The notes beneath the pieces were generated by a model that did no database searches, had not been told where the DNA came from, and saw only the letters and a program-made list of their open reading frames with translations. A DNA stretch of 64,000 bases. Origin: a virus. How positions within the stretch are numbered: position 1 is the stretch's first letter; every line of letters starts with the position of its first letter. Where the stretch lies: the IMG/VR virus record IMGVR_UViG_3300028393_000019, positions 62,001 through 126,000 of that record; one strand, given 5' to 3'. Positions 9,241 to 18,122 of the stretch are shown in pieces. Made by a program: the position numbers and the translations under genes.

Positions 9241-9747
9241 ATGCAGATTTTAACACTAGATAATGAGATGTTCTCATTGAACAATTTACCAGAGGAAGTG
9301 GACGAAAATACTAGATTTGCAGTATTGGACAACAGTGATCCTAAAGAACCAGATTTTATGTTTATGCCTTTGATCTTTTTAGAAAGCTTCAACAGTCCAG
9401 CAATGGTACTGAGAATCGGTGATGATGAAGTGGCTATGCCTATCGATTGGAGCATAGCAGTAGGTGATAGTCAAAGCGGATGCGACATTGAGATCCTGCC
9501 ATTGACAAGTCTAAACGATAGAGGATTTGAAGCATTAATTTTTAATCCGCTGAGTAGCTTTAGGGTTGAGTTTAAGAAAATACAAATTGTTAATTTCTAT
9601 AACGATGTCAAATGGTATTTCCCCAAGATGAAGAATAGCCAGCTGTTAGCAACTCCTATCAAATCCGGACACAAGCCGGACTGTGCATATTTTGTCAAAG
9701 AAATTTCAAGACAAAGTGAAATCATACTGTTAGATAAAATACTATGA
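9241..9747 (+). CDS. Unknown protein (168 aa)
   Basis: No family recognised. It reads as beta-rich and acidic, with short strands such as AMVLRIGDDEVAMP and FEALIFNPLSSFRVEFK. It overlaps the oxygenase-like gene by 4 nt (ATGA), so the two are coupled. Confidence 0.85.
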   Translation: MQILTLDNEMFSLNNLPEEVDENTRFAVLDNSDPKEPDFMFMPLIFLESFNSPAMVLRIGDDEVAMPIDWSIAVGDSQSGCDIEILPLTSLNDRGFEALIFNPLSSFRVEFKKIQIVNFYNDVKWYFPKMKNSQLLATPIKSGHKPDCAYFVKEISRQSEIILLDKIL

Positions 9748-10367
9748 CCCTCAAAATTGCTTATTTTCAGCCCATAACATTGGCAATAGATCAAGTGCCT
9801 CCGATAGAGTTCAGCAAGATATTCAACCTAGCTGAAATGTTACATCAACATCCTGAGCTAAATGACAGTACCAATCCCATGCTCAGTATACGTGGAGGGC
9901 AACAGGTACAAGTGTATCCCAATCAGTTGGGCATGGATGTTGATTGGTTAGTCAATTGGCTTGAAAATATCTGCAAAGGCTACATGGAACTGATCAGCCA
10001 GCAAAGCGGTACTGAAGAATTAAAACTATGTAGACCAAAGATTGTCAGCGCCTGGACCATTAGGCAATATGCCGGTGATTACCAAGAAATGCACAGTCAT
10101 CCAGGCGGGCATCTAAGTGGAAATATCTATATCAGCGCACCTGAACTTGCGGAAGGTAGCTTGCCCAGTGACAGTCAAATATTGTTCCGACTACCACATG
10201 GAAAAGATGTAAGTAAATTTATTATGAACGACACATGGAAATATACCCCCACTCCGGGCACTGTTATTCTGTTTCCCAGTTACTTGCCTCACACAGTGTA
10301 TCCCTGGAAAGGTACTGGACATAGAACTGTGTTGGCGTTTGACGCTATCTTATTGCCCAAGGATTAA
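9744..10367 (+). CDS. 2OG-Fe(II) oxygenase-like protein
   Basis: The 207-aa protein carries the pattern of the phage 2-oxoglutarate/iron oxygenase family. The iron-binding region is MHSHPGGHLSGNIYIS, the distal His is in LFPSYLPHTVYPW, and HRTVLAFD would bind 2-oxoglutarate. Such enzymes hydroxylate proteins, small molecules or bases; the substrate here is unknown. The second ligand of the usual HxD pair is not obvious, so activity is uncertain. Confidence 0.8.
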   Translation: MTLKIAYFQPITLAIDQVPPIEFSKIFNLAEMLHQHPELNDSTNPMLSIRGGQQVQVYPNQLGMDVDWLVNWLENICKGYMELISQQSGTEELKLCRPKIVSAWTIRQYAGDYQEMHSHPGGHLSGNIYISAPELAEGSLPSDSQILFRLPHGKDVSKFIMNDTWKYTPTPGTVILFPSYLPHTVYPWKGTGHRTVLAFDAILLPKD

Positions 10368-10369
10368 TA

Positions 10370-10663
10370 ATGGGCAATCTCAAACCCGGCGTACCGCTAA
10401 TATACGAAAGCCCAGATGGCGGCAACACCATATATGGTAGAGAACCTGGACAAGATCCTAGAGAAAGGAAACTGATTGGATACAAATATCCGGATCCTCG
10501 AACTAGCGACGGCAGACCGTTGCATGAACACATTATAGAAGATAAAATGTGGGGAGAAATACGTCTGATGGCTAAAACCAATTCCACTTTACAAAAGGCT
10601 TTAGATCGTGCTATAATGATATACAAGTTGAGCAAAGATGAACAAACATATAGACCTTTTTAA
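10370..10663 (+). CDS. Small conserved protein (97 aa)
   Basis: No family named. The N-terminal half is rich in Gly/Pro and charged residues (YESPDGGNTIYGREPG) and the C-terminal half is helical (WGEIRLMAKTNSTLQKALD). The 3' end overlaps the next gene by 26 nt. Confidence 0.82.
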   Translation: MGNLKPGVPLIYESPDGGNTIYGREPGQDPRERKLIGYKYPDPRTSDGRPLHEHIIEDKMWGEIRLMAKTNSTLQKALDRAIMIYKLSKDEQTYRPF

Positions 10664-11120
10664 AGAAATTATACCACTGGTTGACCTAGGCGCCAGATCT
10701 GCTTGGTCCGAAGCCACAGAGGATGAGCGTAAAGAAATCAAAGGCGACATGTACAATCTCAATCGCTATATCAGCAGTGTAAAAACCAACAACCGTGAGA
10801 TACAAGAGCACTTTATTCTAACAGTAAACGAGTACTACAACAAACATTGGTCTGTACTACAACAGCATCCTAATCTGTTATGGCAACTGCTGTGTATGTG
10901 CAGTTATGATGGCAAAACCAAATTCTTTCATGAGTGGATACCTAATAAAAAACGTGACAGCAAAGGCGGCAAGCGAGCAAGATTCCTTGAAGAATTAATG
11001 CCTGACAAAAAAATTGATGAGATTGAATTGCTGGCTGAAATGTCTACTGATAAAGAAATTAAGGATCTAGCCCGAAGTCACGGGATGGATGAAGCTACTA
11101 TTGCCAAGAAACTTAAATGA
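10638..11120 (+). CDS. Helical protein, possible clamp-loader small subunit (gp62-like)
   Basis: The 160-aa protein is helical. A segment KFFHEWIPNKKRDSKGGKRARFLEELMP, split here into FFHEWIPNKKR and ARFLEELMP, recalls the VPRGKRYGKW...ED region of T4 gp62, which works with gp44 to load the gp45 clamp. Similarity is weak, and the genes for gp44, gp45 and gp43 are not in this window. It is coupled to the downstream gene through ATGATG. Confidence 0.4.
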   Translation: MNKHIDLFKEIIPLVDLGARSAWSEATEDERKEIKGDMYNLNRYISSVKTNNREIQEHFILTVNEYYNKHWSVLQQHPNLLWQLLCMCSYDGKTKFFHEWIPNKKRDSKGGKRARFLEELMPDKKIDEIELLAEMSTDKEIKDLARSHGMDEATIAKKLK

Positions 11121-11809
11121 TGGCATTGATCAACCAACCGTTCATCTGTCAACACTGTAACAAAGGGTTCATGCAGGAGAAAACTCTATTTGTTCACGTG
11201 TGCGAACAGAAGCGTAGATATCTGGCAAGGACAGAAAAACATGTAATGTTAGGATATGACACTTATAATCGTTTTTACAAAATGAGTCAAAACTTCAAAG
11301 GCGACAAAACATACGATGATTTTGCCCGTAGCCCTTACTATAATGCTTTTGTCAAGTTCGGCAGCTTTGTCAGCAATGTTAATCCTTTATATCCTGATAA
11401 GTTTATCAACTATGTAGTTACCAGTGGAGTTAAACTAGATCATTGGTGCAGGGACGAACTGTATGACGACTATGTTGTTCACTTGATCAAAAATGAACCG
11501 GTTGAAGTTGCACTGGAACGCAGTGTGAGTCATATGCTGTCGTGGGCCAATGATAATAACTCGCAATTCAATCATTATTTTTTATATGTTAGTCTAAGTC
11601 GTGCTTGCTATGACATTCGTGACGGAAAGATAAGTCCTTGGTTGGTTTTAAATTGTACCAGTGGCAAGGACATGCTGAAAAAATTTAACGATGAACAATT
11701 GATGGCAGTCAGTGCAGTAATGGATGTTCCTTTCTGGTTGAATAAATTTAAGAAGCTATCTGCAGATTCCGAACTGGTGAAGCAAGTAGTTAAGGAGTCC
11801 AGTATATGA
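11117..11809 (+). CDS. Zinc-finger protein of unknown function (230 aa)
   Basis: A CxxC...HxC finger occupies residues 11-29 (CQHCNKGF then LFVHVCEQ). A conserved-looking helical body follows (YYNAFVKFGSFV, PDKFINYVVTSG). The finger suggests nucleic-acid binding. The gene sits in a tightly packed replication cluster and its TGA overlaps the next ATG. Confidence 0.82.
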   Translation: MMALINQPFICQHCNKGFMQEKTLFVHVCEQKRRYLARTEKHVMLGYDTYNRFYKMSQNFKGDKTYDDFARSPYYNAFVKFGSFVSNVNPLYPDKFINYVVTSGVKLDHWCRDELYDDYVVHLIKNEPVEVALERSVSHMLSWANDNNSQFNHYFLYVSLSRACYDIRDGKISPWLVLNCTSGKDMLKKFNDEQLMAVSAVMDVPFWLNKFKKLSADSELVKQVVKESSI

Positions 11810-11985
11810 AGACAAGAAAGTTAAAAGATGGAACTGAAGTAAAAGAGTTAGTATTACCAGTTACTCTAACTGTTTATACACGCTGTCCTGAAAAATATAA
11901 ATTAGTCGACATGGAAACTGGCGAAGAATATATTGGATACCCTACCATCGGAAATTCTAGCTGGAAGAAAATTAAAAATGCCTGA
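11806..11985 (+). CDS. 59-aa protein upstream of the DnaE-like gene
   Basis: ATG 11806 overlaps the stop of the zinc-finger gene (ATGA) and follows AAGGAG at 11792. The product is basic with one Cys (VYTRCPEKYKL) and a GEEYIGYPTIGNSSW segment. It overlaps the DnaE-like gene by 8 nt. Function unknown. Confidence 0.75.
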   Translation: MKTRKLKDGTEVKELVLPVTLTVYTRCPEKYKLVDMETGEEYIGYPTIGNSSWKKIKNA

Positions 11986-12559
11986 TATTGATATTGATTT
12001 TGCAGATAGAACACAAGCATTGAGTGTGTTAAAACATGTTGACGCCAGTTTGGATGGTACTTTTAAAAAGCACAATACCGGTGTATACTGTACTAGTATT
12101 CCGTACAATCCTGTCAGCGGTATAAGCACTATTGACTACAAGACAGCCGAAGAACGAGGATATTTTAAATTAGATTTTTTGAATGTCAGCGTGTATGAAG
12201 GCGTCAAAGACAAACAACACTTGACAAAATTAATGGAGACAGAACCACCATGGGAACTACTGGAACAGGACGAATTTACGAATCTGCTATTTCACGTGAA
12301 TGGGCACGGGCGAGTCTTGAGGACGCTGAAACCGAGAGATATCGAACAGCTCGCGGCTTGCCTGGCAATAATACGCCCCGCGAAAAAACACTTGCTAGAC
12401 AAATCGTGGAACGACATAATGAAAGAAGTATGGGTGAAACCAACGACTGACGAGTATTATTTTAAGAAGGCACATGCTGTTGCATATGCACATGTGATTG
12501 TGGTGCAGATGAATTTAATCTGCGAACAATTATCGGACTTTTCGAACAAGCTGGACTGA
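11978..12559 (+). CDS. Miniature DNA polymerase III alpha (DnaE)-like protein (193 aa)
   Basis: ATG 11978 begins MPDIDIDFADR, matching the MPDFDVDF motif that holds two of the three catalytic Asp residues of C-family polymerases. Next come HNTGVYCTSIP (compare HAGGVVIAP), GYFKLDFLN (compare VKFDFL, with the third Asp and its Lys), a LEQDEFTNLLFHVNGHG...LKPRDIEQL stretch (compare QRSETTAVFQLES...LQPDCFEDM), IRPAKK (compare FRPGPL) and YYFKKAHAVAYAHV (compare GFNKSHSAAYALV). Order is conserved but the protein is about one sixth of E. coli DnaE. PHP, most of the fingers and the tau- and clamp-binding parts are missing. Activity is unknown. Confidence 0.7.
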   Translation: MPDIDIDFADRTQALSVLKHVDASLDGTFKKHNTGVYCTSIPYNPVSGISTIDYKTAEERGYFKLDFLNVSVYEGVKDKQHLTKLMETEPPWELLEQDEFTNLLFHVNGHGRVLRTLKPRDIEQLAACLAIIRPAKKHLLDKSWNDIMKEVWVKPTTDEYYFKKAHAVAYAHVIVVQMNLICEQLSDFSNKLD

Positions 12560-12904
12560 TTTACGTTTAACACGTTTCATAGTCAAGTTCATTAGGTTAA
12601 CTACAGGTCCTAGAATAATACGTGTATCTTTGCTGTTGAATGTTTTGATTGCATAAGCATACGGTCCTATTTGATCTCGACAAAATATGCTGATAGGAAA
12701 CTGGCGATTTGACTCCCACCACCAAACTTCTCCTATTTCTAAGAATGCTGTCTTTTCTTCAGGAGTTCTTAAGGCGTTGAGATCATAGAAGCTAGTAACA
12801 TACTGATCTTGATTGATTACGATACCCACGTATTCGTTATCACCGTAGTTTAATACACTGATGAAGGGTAGATTTTGTTGTATGTCGTCTCTTAGTTTTG
12901 CCAT
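12530..12904 (-). CDS. Conserved phage protein on the opposite strand (124 aa)
   Basis: The start MAKLRDDI at 12904 is preferred over the in-frame ATG at 12946, which lies inside the divergent gene. The product is a small mixed alpha/beta protein with a WWWESN motif and a very basic C-terminus (MKRVKRKSVQLVRK). I have seen similar proteins in marine T4-like phages, with no function. Its 3' end overlaps the DnaE-like gene tail to tail by 30 nt. Confidence 0.8.
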   Translation of the reverse strand: MAKLRDDIQQNLPFISVLNYGDNEYVGIVINQDQYVTSFYDLNALRTPEEKTAFLEIGEVWWWESNRQFPISIFCRDQIGPYAYAIKTFNSKDTRIILGPVVNLMNLTMKRVKRKSVQLVRKVR

Positions 12905-12909
12905 AAATA
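12904..12909 (+). promoter_or_regulatory. Late promoter TAAATA, 22 nt before ATG 12932
   Basis: CATAAATACT overlaps the start codon of the divergent gene. The spacing leaves room for a short leader with an RBS (AAAGG). Confidence 0.6.
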
Positions 12910-12931
12910 CTACTAATAAAGGTTCCTGGTA

Positions 12932-14035
12932 ATGCAAAAAGTTCAAAGTTATTTATATCCTAATAGAGTAGTACTATTGGCTGATTTGGCAGGATTCACT
13001 GTGGAGAACAAGGTCGTGTACGCAAAAACAATTAAAATTTATCAAGGTGTTGACAATGTCATAGAATTTGACATACAAAACGTTGACCAGAAACGTTTGG
13101 ATTTATCAACTCTGTCAAATCTCAAAGTCAACATCATGGATGCTGGAGGCAAGGCACTGAATAATAGTCCTTACCCTATGACTTTAGTAACCAGTGCCAC
13201 TGCTACTGGCGCAACTGTCAATGCTACAACTGGCCAAGCGTCAACAACAACAATCACTGTACCTACTGCAAATATTTCAGGTAATGGATTTGCTGTGGGC
13301 TACACTATCACTGGTACTGGGATCAAAGGAACTGTTACAGTAAGTGCAGTAAACACAGACATTGACTCAGCTACCACTACAATATCCGTAACCTTTGCCA
13401 AGCAAACTGTGTTAAGAGCAACTGGAGTTGTTATAGCCAACACAATCATGGGATTGGCCAAGATAATTATTCCAATAGCAGATATTAGTACACTCAGCGA
13501 TCAGTTTTTAACTTACAGTGCTACCGCTGTAAACACATCGGGCAACACAGTTATGTTGTACAACGACAGCCAATTTGGCGGAAGTGGTACTATGCAATTT
13601 ATTACCAATGCTTCACCTAAAACTCGTGCTACAGTCATACACGATGAGTTTGCCAGTGAAATAAATTTTATGGGCAATGTGATAACTCATACTTCGGCTA
13701 TCCCTTGCAAATTCTACGAAGCTCAATCAACTGCCAGTATGAATTTTCAAGTTACTTTGAATGCATTTATCGGCACTGTGTATGTTGAAGGAACCGAGGA
13801 TATGACCATTTCAGTGAGCAGTTGGCTCAATACTCCAAAATTGCAGTCATTTACCTGCACTACACCTACTAGCCAAACAATACCATTTAGTCTTGTTCCG
13901 GTTCTCAACCCGGTCACAGGCAAGAACTACAGCTACATGCGAGTTAGTTGGTTCTATCCAGATGTTTGGTCCTATGGCAGTCAACAAAATGCTGCCGCGG
14001 TCTACGGATCAATTACCAAAGTCGTTGCTTCCTAA
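12932..14035 (+). CDS. Probable virion structural protein (367 aa)
   Basis: The product is rich in Thr, Ser, Val and Ala and reads as beta-sandwich sequence. An inserted Thr/Ala-rich domain lies at about residues 90-160 (TATGATVNATTG, GYTITGTGI) and resembles sequence in the large fibre proteins downstream. A late promoter precedes it. It probably sits in the tail, baseplate or head decoration; the exact role is not visible. Confidence 0.8.
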   Translation: MQKVQSYLYPNRVVLLADLAGFTVENKVVYAKTIKIYQGVDNVIEFDIQNVDQKRLDLSTLSNLKVNIMDAGGKALNNSPYPMTLVTSATATGATVNATTGQASTTTITVPTANISGNGFAVGYTITGTGIKGTVTVSAVNTDIDSATTTISVTFAKQTVLRATGVVIANTIMGLAKIIIPIADISTLSDQFLTYSATAVNTSGNTVMLYNDSQFGGSGTMQFITNASPKTRATVIHDEFASEINFMGNVITHTSAIPCKFYEAQSTASMNFQVTLNAFIGTVYVEGTEDMTISVSSWLNTPKLQSFTCTTPTSQTIPFSLVPVLNPVTGKNYSYMRVSWFYPDVWSYGSQQNAAAVYGSITKVVAS

Positions 14036-14053
14036 CGCAGAATCTGTTATACT
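14025..14053 (+). promoter_or_regulatory. Sigma-70-like promoter for the primase
   Basis: TTGCTT, 17-nt spacer, TATACT, preceded by TG. The -10 ends 5 nt before ATG 14059, so the mRNA would be leaderless. Confidence 0.5.
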
Positions 14054-14058
14054 TAGGC

Positions 14059-15051
14059 ATGAGCCTAATCGCGGATACACTACTACAATACCTTCCGGGC
14101 AAGCGTAAACATACTCCAAGTGGTTGGATATCGTTCAATGCTGTCTGTTGCGATGACCAGCGGCAACGTGGCGGATTCATAGTAAATGCAGGTGATGCTG
14201 TCAGCTATCATTGTTTCAATTGTGGATTCAAATGCAGTTGGCAACCTGGTAGGCACATCAGCAAAAACATGAACAAGTTCATGCGAGATTTGAATATTCC
14301 CGACGGTACTATTAGCCAACTGAGATTAGAAGCACTTAGATTAGATAACAACAATACCGCAGAAATTCGTAGTATAATTCCTAAATTCGATGTTAGGGCA
14401 CTGCCACTGGATGCTATTAGTTTTGAAGAGCTAACTACATTTTTAAAACTGCCAGATGGAGATTATGCAGTTCCGACTAAGTTTGCCGAGTCGGTTGCCT
14501 ACTTAGTTGAGAGAAAAATTGATCCTTTTGATTATCCGTTTTACTGGACTAACAAGGTGGGATTTAACAATAGAATTATTATTCCGTTTTTATACAAAGG
14601 TGAGATTGTAGGCTGGACTGCCCGTGCTATCAACGATGCCAAACCTAAATATCTAAGCGAACAACAACCTGGATACGTTTTTAATTTAGACAGTCAACAA
14701 GACGATAGGGAATTCGTGATTGTTAGCGAAGGCCCATTTGATGCGCTAAGTATTGATGGGTGTGCGTTGCTAGGAGCGGAGATAAAAGACAGTCAAAACT
14801 GGTTATTAAAGCAGTTAGGAAAAGAAATTGTACTGGTACCAGATAAGGATGCCGCTGGCAAAGCGACCTTAGAACAAGCATTGGAATTTGGGTGGGGTGT
14901 GAGCATGCCTGACTGGCCCGAAGGTATCAAAGACATCAACGATGCTGTGGTCAAACTAGGCAAGTTAGCGACACTTTGGTTGATAGTATCAGCTAAAGAA
15001 TCAAACAATCTTAAAATACAATTGAGGGCAAAAAAATGGTTCAACGAATAA
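14059..15051 (+). CDS. 61: DNA primase (T4 gp61-like)
   Basis: The 330-aa start at 14059 (MSLIADTL) is chosen over 13948, which lies inside the previous gene. A zinc-ribbon is visible in the first 60 residues (CC at 30-31, HCFNCGFKC at 51-59). A TOPRIM domain follows, with IVSEGPFDALS (catalytic Glu) and LVPDKDAAG (metal Asp). It would make RNA primers at the fork with the helicase encoded downstream. A tiny coupled gene overlaps its 3' end. Confidence 0.9.
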   Translation: MSLIADTLLQYLPGKRKHTPSGWISFNAVCCDDQRQRGGFIVNAGDAVSYHCFNCGFKCSWQPGRHISKNMNKFMRDLNIPDGTISQLRLEALRLDNNNTAEIRSIIPKFDVRALPLDAISFEELTTFLKLPDGDYAVPTKFAESVAYLVERKIDPFDYPFYWTNKVGFNNRIIIPFLYKGEIVGWTARAINDAKPKYLSEQQPGYVFNLDSQQDDREFVIVSEGPFDALSIDGCALLGAEIKDSQNWLLKQLGKEIVLVPDKDAAGKATLEQALEFGWGVSMPDWPEGIKDINDAVVKLGKLATLWLIVSAKESNNLKIQLRAKKWFNE

Positions 15052-15152
15052 TTGATTTTATTTTATCTCCTTGGCGAATGTGGCAAGAGCATCGAGCATT
15101 CAAAAAACGACTGGAAGAATTGCGGAAACGTGATCCTTTTATCTACAAATGA
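15036..15152 (+). CDS. Conserved 38-aa microprotein
   Basis: It starts inside the 3' end of the primase gene and ends in an ATGA overlap with the carbamoyltransferase gene. The product MVQRIIDFILSPWRMW..., ending RKRDPFIYK, has an amphipathic start and a charged helix. The KKRLEELRKRDPF ending is familiar from small ORFs in marine T4-like phages. Function unknown. Confidence 0.75.
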   Translation: MVQRIIDFILSPWRMWQEHRAFKKRLEELRKRDPFIYK

Positions 15153-16621
15153 TCAGTTGGGGGATTTCGGCAAATAGCCACGATGCGGCACTGGCAGTAT
15201 TTGCTGACGAAAAACTGGTATTTGCCAGCCACAGTGAAAGATACAGCGGCATAAAAAATGACAGAGATTTATGTAAAGAATTGGTAGCGGATGCCAAACG
15301 GTTTGGGTATCCAGAAAAAGTTTATTGGTATGAACGGCCTTTTCTCAAGTCATTGAGACAATTATATGCCGGGCAAGGCTGGAAAGGCCGAGACAATGAT
15401 ATTGATATTTACATGGCACGTTATGAAATTGATGCGCCAGTTGAGTATGTTGATCACCATCTTAGTCATGCCGCAGGCGGATACTATACCAGCGGATTTG
15501 ACAATGCGTGTGTGATAGTTGTAGATGCTATCGGAGAATTTGAAACATTTACTATTTGGGAAGGCAACGGCACTAAACTTAAAAAACGATTTAGTAAAAG
15601 TTATCCATACAGCATGGGATTATTTTACAGTGCTATGACACAACGAGTAGGGTTGAAGCACAATGAAGACGAATATATTTTAATGGGCATGGCTGCATAC
15701 GGCGATCCTAAAAAACATATACAGCGAATTTATGATGATTTTTTTAAAGGGCCGTATGACAGTTTTAAAATGAAAAGAAATCTTCATAGAGGGTGTATGG
15801 ACTGGGCTCCTGATTTGATTATAAAAGACAGTTTTGACATTGCGGCCGCAGTTCAGTGTATATATGAAGAATGGCTTGATGATATATTGGTCAAGGCAAG
15901 ACTGTTGGTTGACAGTGACAATTTGGTGTTAATGGGCGGTTGTGCATTGAACTGTAGTGCTAATAGACTGACCGGAGACTATTACAGTAAAACATGGATC
16001 ATGCCTAATCCAGGAGATGCTGGCAGTTCAATAGGTGCAGTGTTGGCCAAGAATCCCAAGTGGCGTATGACTCAGGATGCATTTACTCCATTCTTGGGAT
16101 ATGATATGGGCAGTCGTACTAACAACAAAGAAATAGTTGACTATCTAGTAGACAACAAGATTTGCGGATTGGCCCGTGGACGAGCAGAATTTGGTCCACG
16201 AGCATTGGGCAATAGAAGTCTGTTAGCGGATCCCCGCGGTGAAGATATAAAGGATCGAGTAAATGCAATCAAACAACGACAAGAATTTAGACCTTTTGCT
16301 CCGGCAATACTTGAAGAGCATGTGGACATGTACTTTGATATGCCTAGCGGTTGGAATACTAGTAGGTATATGCAAGTGGTCGCTCGTTGCAGGCATCCTG
16401 GCCACTATCCTGCCATTGTGCATCGTGATGGAACTTCACGTGTACAAACTGTACCAAACGATGGAAGCCCGTTTAGACAACTCTTAGAAGAGTGGTATGC
16501 TCGAACTGGATGCCCAATGTTACTCAACACCAGTTTAAATATCAAAGGCAAACCCATGGTGAATGATCACGCAGACTCAAGAAACTTTCAACGCCATTAC
16601 GGTGTTAAAGTTTTTAATTAA
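15149..16621 (+). CDS. NodU-type carbamoyltransferase
   Basis: The 490-aa protein shows the family signatures: WGISANSHDAALAVF at the N-terminus, VDHHLSHAAGGYY, the MGMAAYGDP loop, GGCALNCSANR, and in the C-terminal YrdC-like part EFGPRALGNRSLLADPR and MLLNTSLNIKGKPMV. The family transfers a carbamoyl group from carbamoyl phosphate via an adenylate to a hydroxyl or amino group. The substrate is unknown. The place between primase and helicase would fit a DNA base modification, which is inference. Confidence 0.92.
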   Translation: MISWGISANSHDAALAVFADEKLVFASHSERYSGIKNDRDLCKELVADAKRFGYPEKVYWYERPFLKSLRQLYAGQGWKGRDNDIDIYMARYEIDAPVEYVDHHLSHAAGGYYTSGFDNACVIVVDAIGEFETFTIWEGNGTKLKKRFSKSYPYSMGLFYSAMTQRVGLKHNEDEYILMGMAAYGDPKKHIQRIYDDFFKGPYDSFKMKRNLHRGCMDWAPDLIIKDSFDIAAAVQCIYEEWLDDILVKARLLVDSDNLVLMGGCALNCSANRLTGDYYSKTWIMPNPGDAGSSIGAVLAKNPKWRMTQDAFTPFLGYDMGSRTNNKEIVDYLVDNKICGLARGRAEFGPRALGNRSLLADPRGEDIKDRVNAIKQRQEFRPFAPAILEEHVDMYFDMPSGWNTSRYMQVVARCRHPGHYPAIVHRDGTSRVQTVPNDGSPFRQLLEEWYARTGCPMLLNTSLNIKGKPMVNDHADSRNFQRHYGVKVFN

Positions 16622-16636
16622 ATGTTACAATAATAT

Positions 16637-18070
16637 ATGGCACAAAATACAGATTACAGTTACGATATACAAAAATTATACTTGGAAATGATGCTGGCAG
16701 ACGCCGCAACATTTGTTCGTTGTCAAAGCATTTTTGATGCAAGTTTGTTTGATCGCAAGCTTCAAGCACCTGCAGAGTTTATCAACAAATATGTTGAAGA
16801 TCACAATGTTATGCCCACGCAAGATATTGTAAATGCCGCAACCAGCAGTGATTTTAAGGTCAGTCAAGATCTACGTGAAGAACATTTTGATTGGTTGTTG
16901 AGCGACTTTGAAACATTTATCCGTCACAAAGGATTAGAAAAGGCCATTCTAGAGTCAGCTGACCTGTTGGAAAAAGGTGAATATGGTCCCGTGGAAGAAA
17001 TGATCAAAAAAGCAGTGCAAGTGGGTCTGACCAAGGATCTAGGCACTGACTATTTCTTGGATCCACGTGCTCGACTGATGCGAATCAAAGACAATAATGG
17101 TCAAGTATCTACTGGTTGGAAAGCCATGGATGACAAATTGTTTGGTGGTATGAATCGCGGTGAGTTGAATATATTTGCTGGTGGTTCAGGTGCTGGAAAA
17201 TCACTGTTTTTGGCCAATTTAGGTATCAACTGGGCCTTGGCTGGATTGAATGTGGTATACCTAACATTGGAACTTAGTGAAGAATTAGTGTCCATGCGTA
17301 TGGATGCCATGTTGACTGGTATGGCCACTAAAGAGATTTTCAAGAACCTAGATGACGTTGAAATGAAAATCAAAGTGATTGGTAAAAAGTCCGGATCTTA
17401 CCAGGTAAAATACATGCCCAGTGGTAAAACTGCCAACGATATTCGTGCTTACTTGAAAGAGTATGAAATCAAAATGGGTCGTAAAGTTGACGTGCTGTTG
17501 GTAGATTACTTGGACTTGCTAATGCCGATTAGCAAGAAGATATCACCAGCAGACTTGTTTATTAAAGACAAGTATGTCAGTGAAGAATTACGCAATTTAG
17601 CGGTGGAAAAGGGCTGTGTGTTTGTAACAGCGGCACAGTTGAATCGCGGAGCAGTTGAGGAAGTTGAATTTGATCATAGTCATATCTCGGGCGGTTTGAG
17701 TAAGATTCAGACAGCAGATAATGTGTTTGGTATCTTTACAAGTCGTGCAATGCGTGAGCGTGGTCGCTATCAAATCCAACTGATGAAAACACGCAGTTCA
17801 AGCGGTGTTGGTATGAAGATTGATCTAGAGTTCAATATAGACAGTTTGCGTATCAGTGACCTAAGCGAGGAAGAAAGCTACGGTAACAACAATAGTCAGT
17901 CAGCTGGCAGCACCTTGTTGAACAGTATCAAACAACGACAGACAGTCAACCCATCTACTGGCGAAATTACAGACCCGATGGCAGGCGCCGCAGTGCCCAA
18001 AGTTCGTGCGCAGGTAGAGTCCAGCAAGCTGAGAGAACTACTTAATAATCTGCCTGGCGATGATATCTAG
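16637..18070 (+). CDS. 41: Replicative DNA helicase (T4 gp41 / DnaB type)
   Basis: The 477-aa protein has an N-terminal helical domain (1-130), then a RecA-like core with Walker A GGSGAGKS at 182-189, LTLELSEE, the Walker B strand VLLVDYLDLL, VTAAQLNRG and a late arginine-containing strand (YQIQLMKTRSS). It would form a hexamer on the lagging strand with the primase. A -10-like TACAAT ends 5 nt before the ATG, so a leaderless message is possible. Confidence 0.93.
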   Translation: MAQNTDYSYDIQKLYLEMMLADAATFVRCQSIFDASLFDRKLQAPAEFINKYVEDHNVMPTQDIVNAATSSDFKVSQDLREEHFDWLLSDFETFIRHKGLEKAILESADLLEKGEYGPVEEMIKKAVQVGLTKDLGTDYFLDPRARLMRIKDNNGQVSTGWKAMDDKLFGGMNRGELNIFAGGSGAGKSLFLANLGINWALAGLNVVYLTLELSEELVSMRMDAMLTGMATKEIFKNLDDVEMKIKVIGKKSGSYQVKYMPSGKTANDIRAYLKEYEIKMGRKVDVLLVDYLDLLMPISKKISPADLFIKDKYVSEELRNLAVEKGCVFVTAAQLNRGAVEEVEFDHSHISGGLSKIQTADNVFGIFTSRAMRERGRYQIQLMKTRSSSGVGMKIDLEFNIDSLRISDLSEEESYGNNNSQSAGSTLLNSIKQRQTVNPSTGEITDPMAGAAVPKVRAQVESSKLRELLNNLPGDDI

Positions 18071-18122
18071 TGATTTATGCGAAAAGAGATAAGTACGTAT
18101 ATAATAACTGTGAAAACCTGCC

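Noticed and set aside
12985-13420. Thr-rich repeats in gene 12932 as a separate element
   Set aside because: In frame and without DNA-level repetition; it is ordinary structural-protein sequence.
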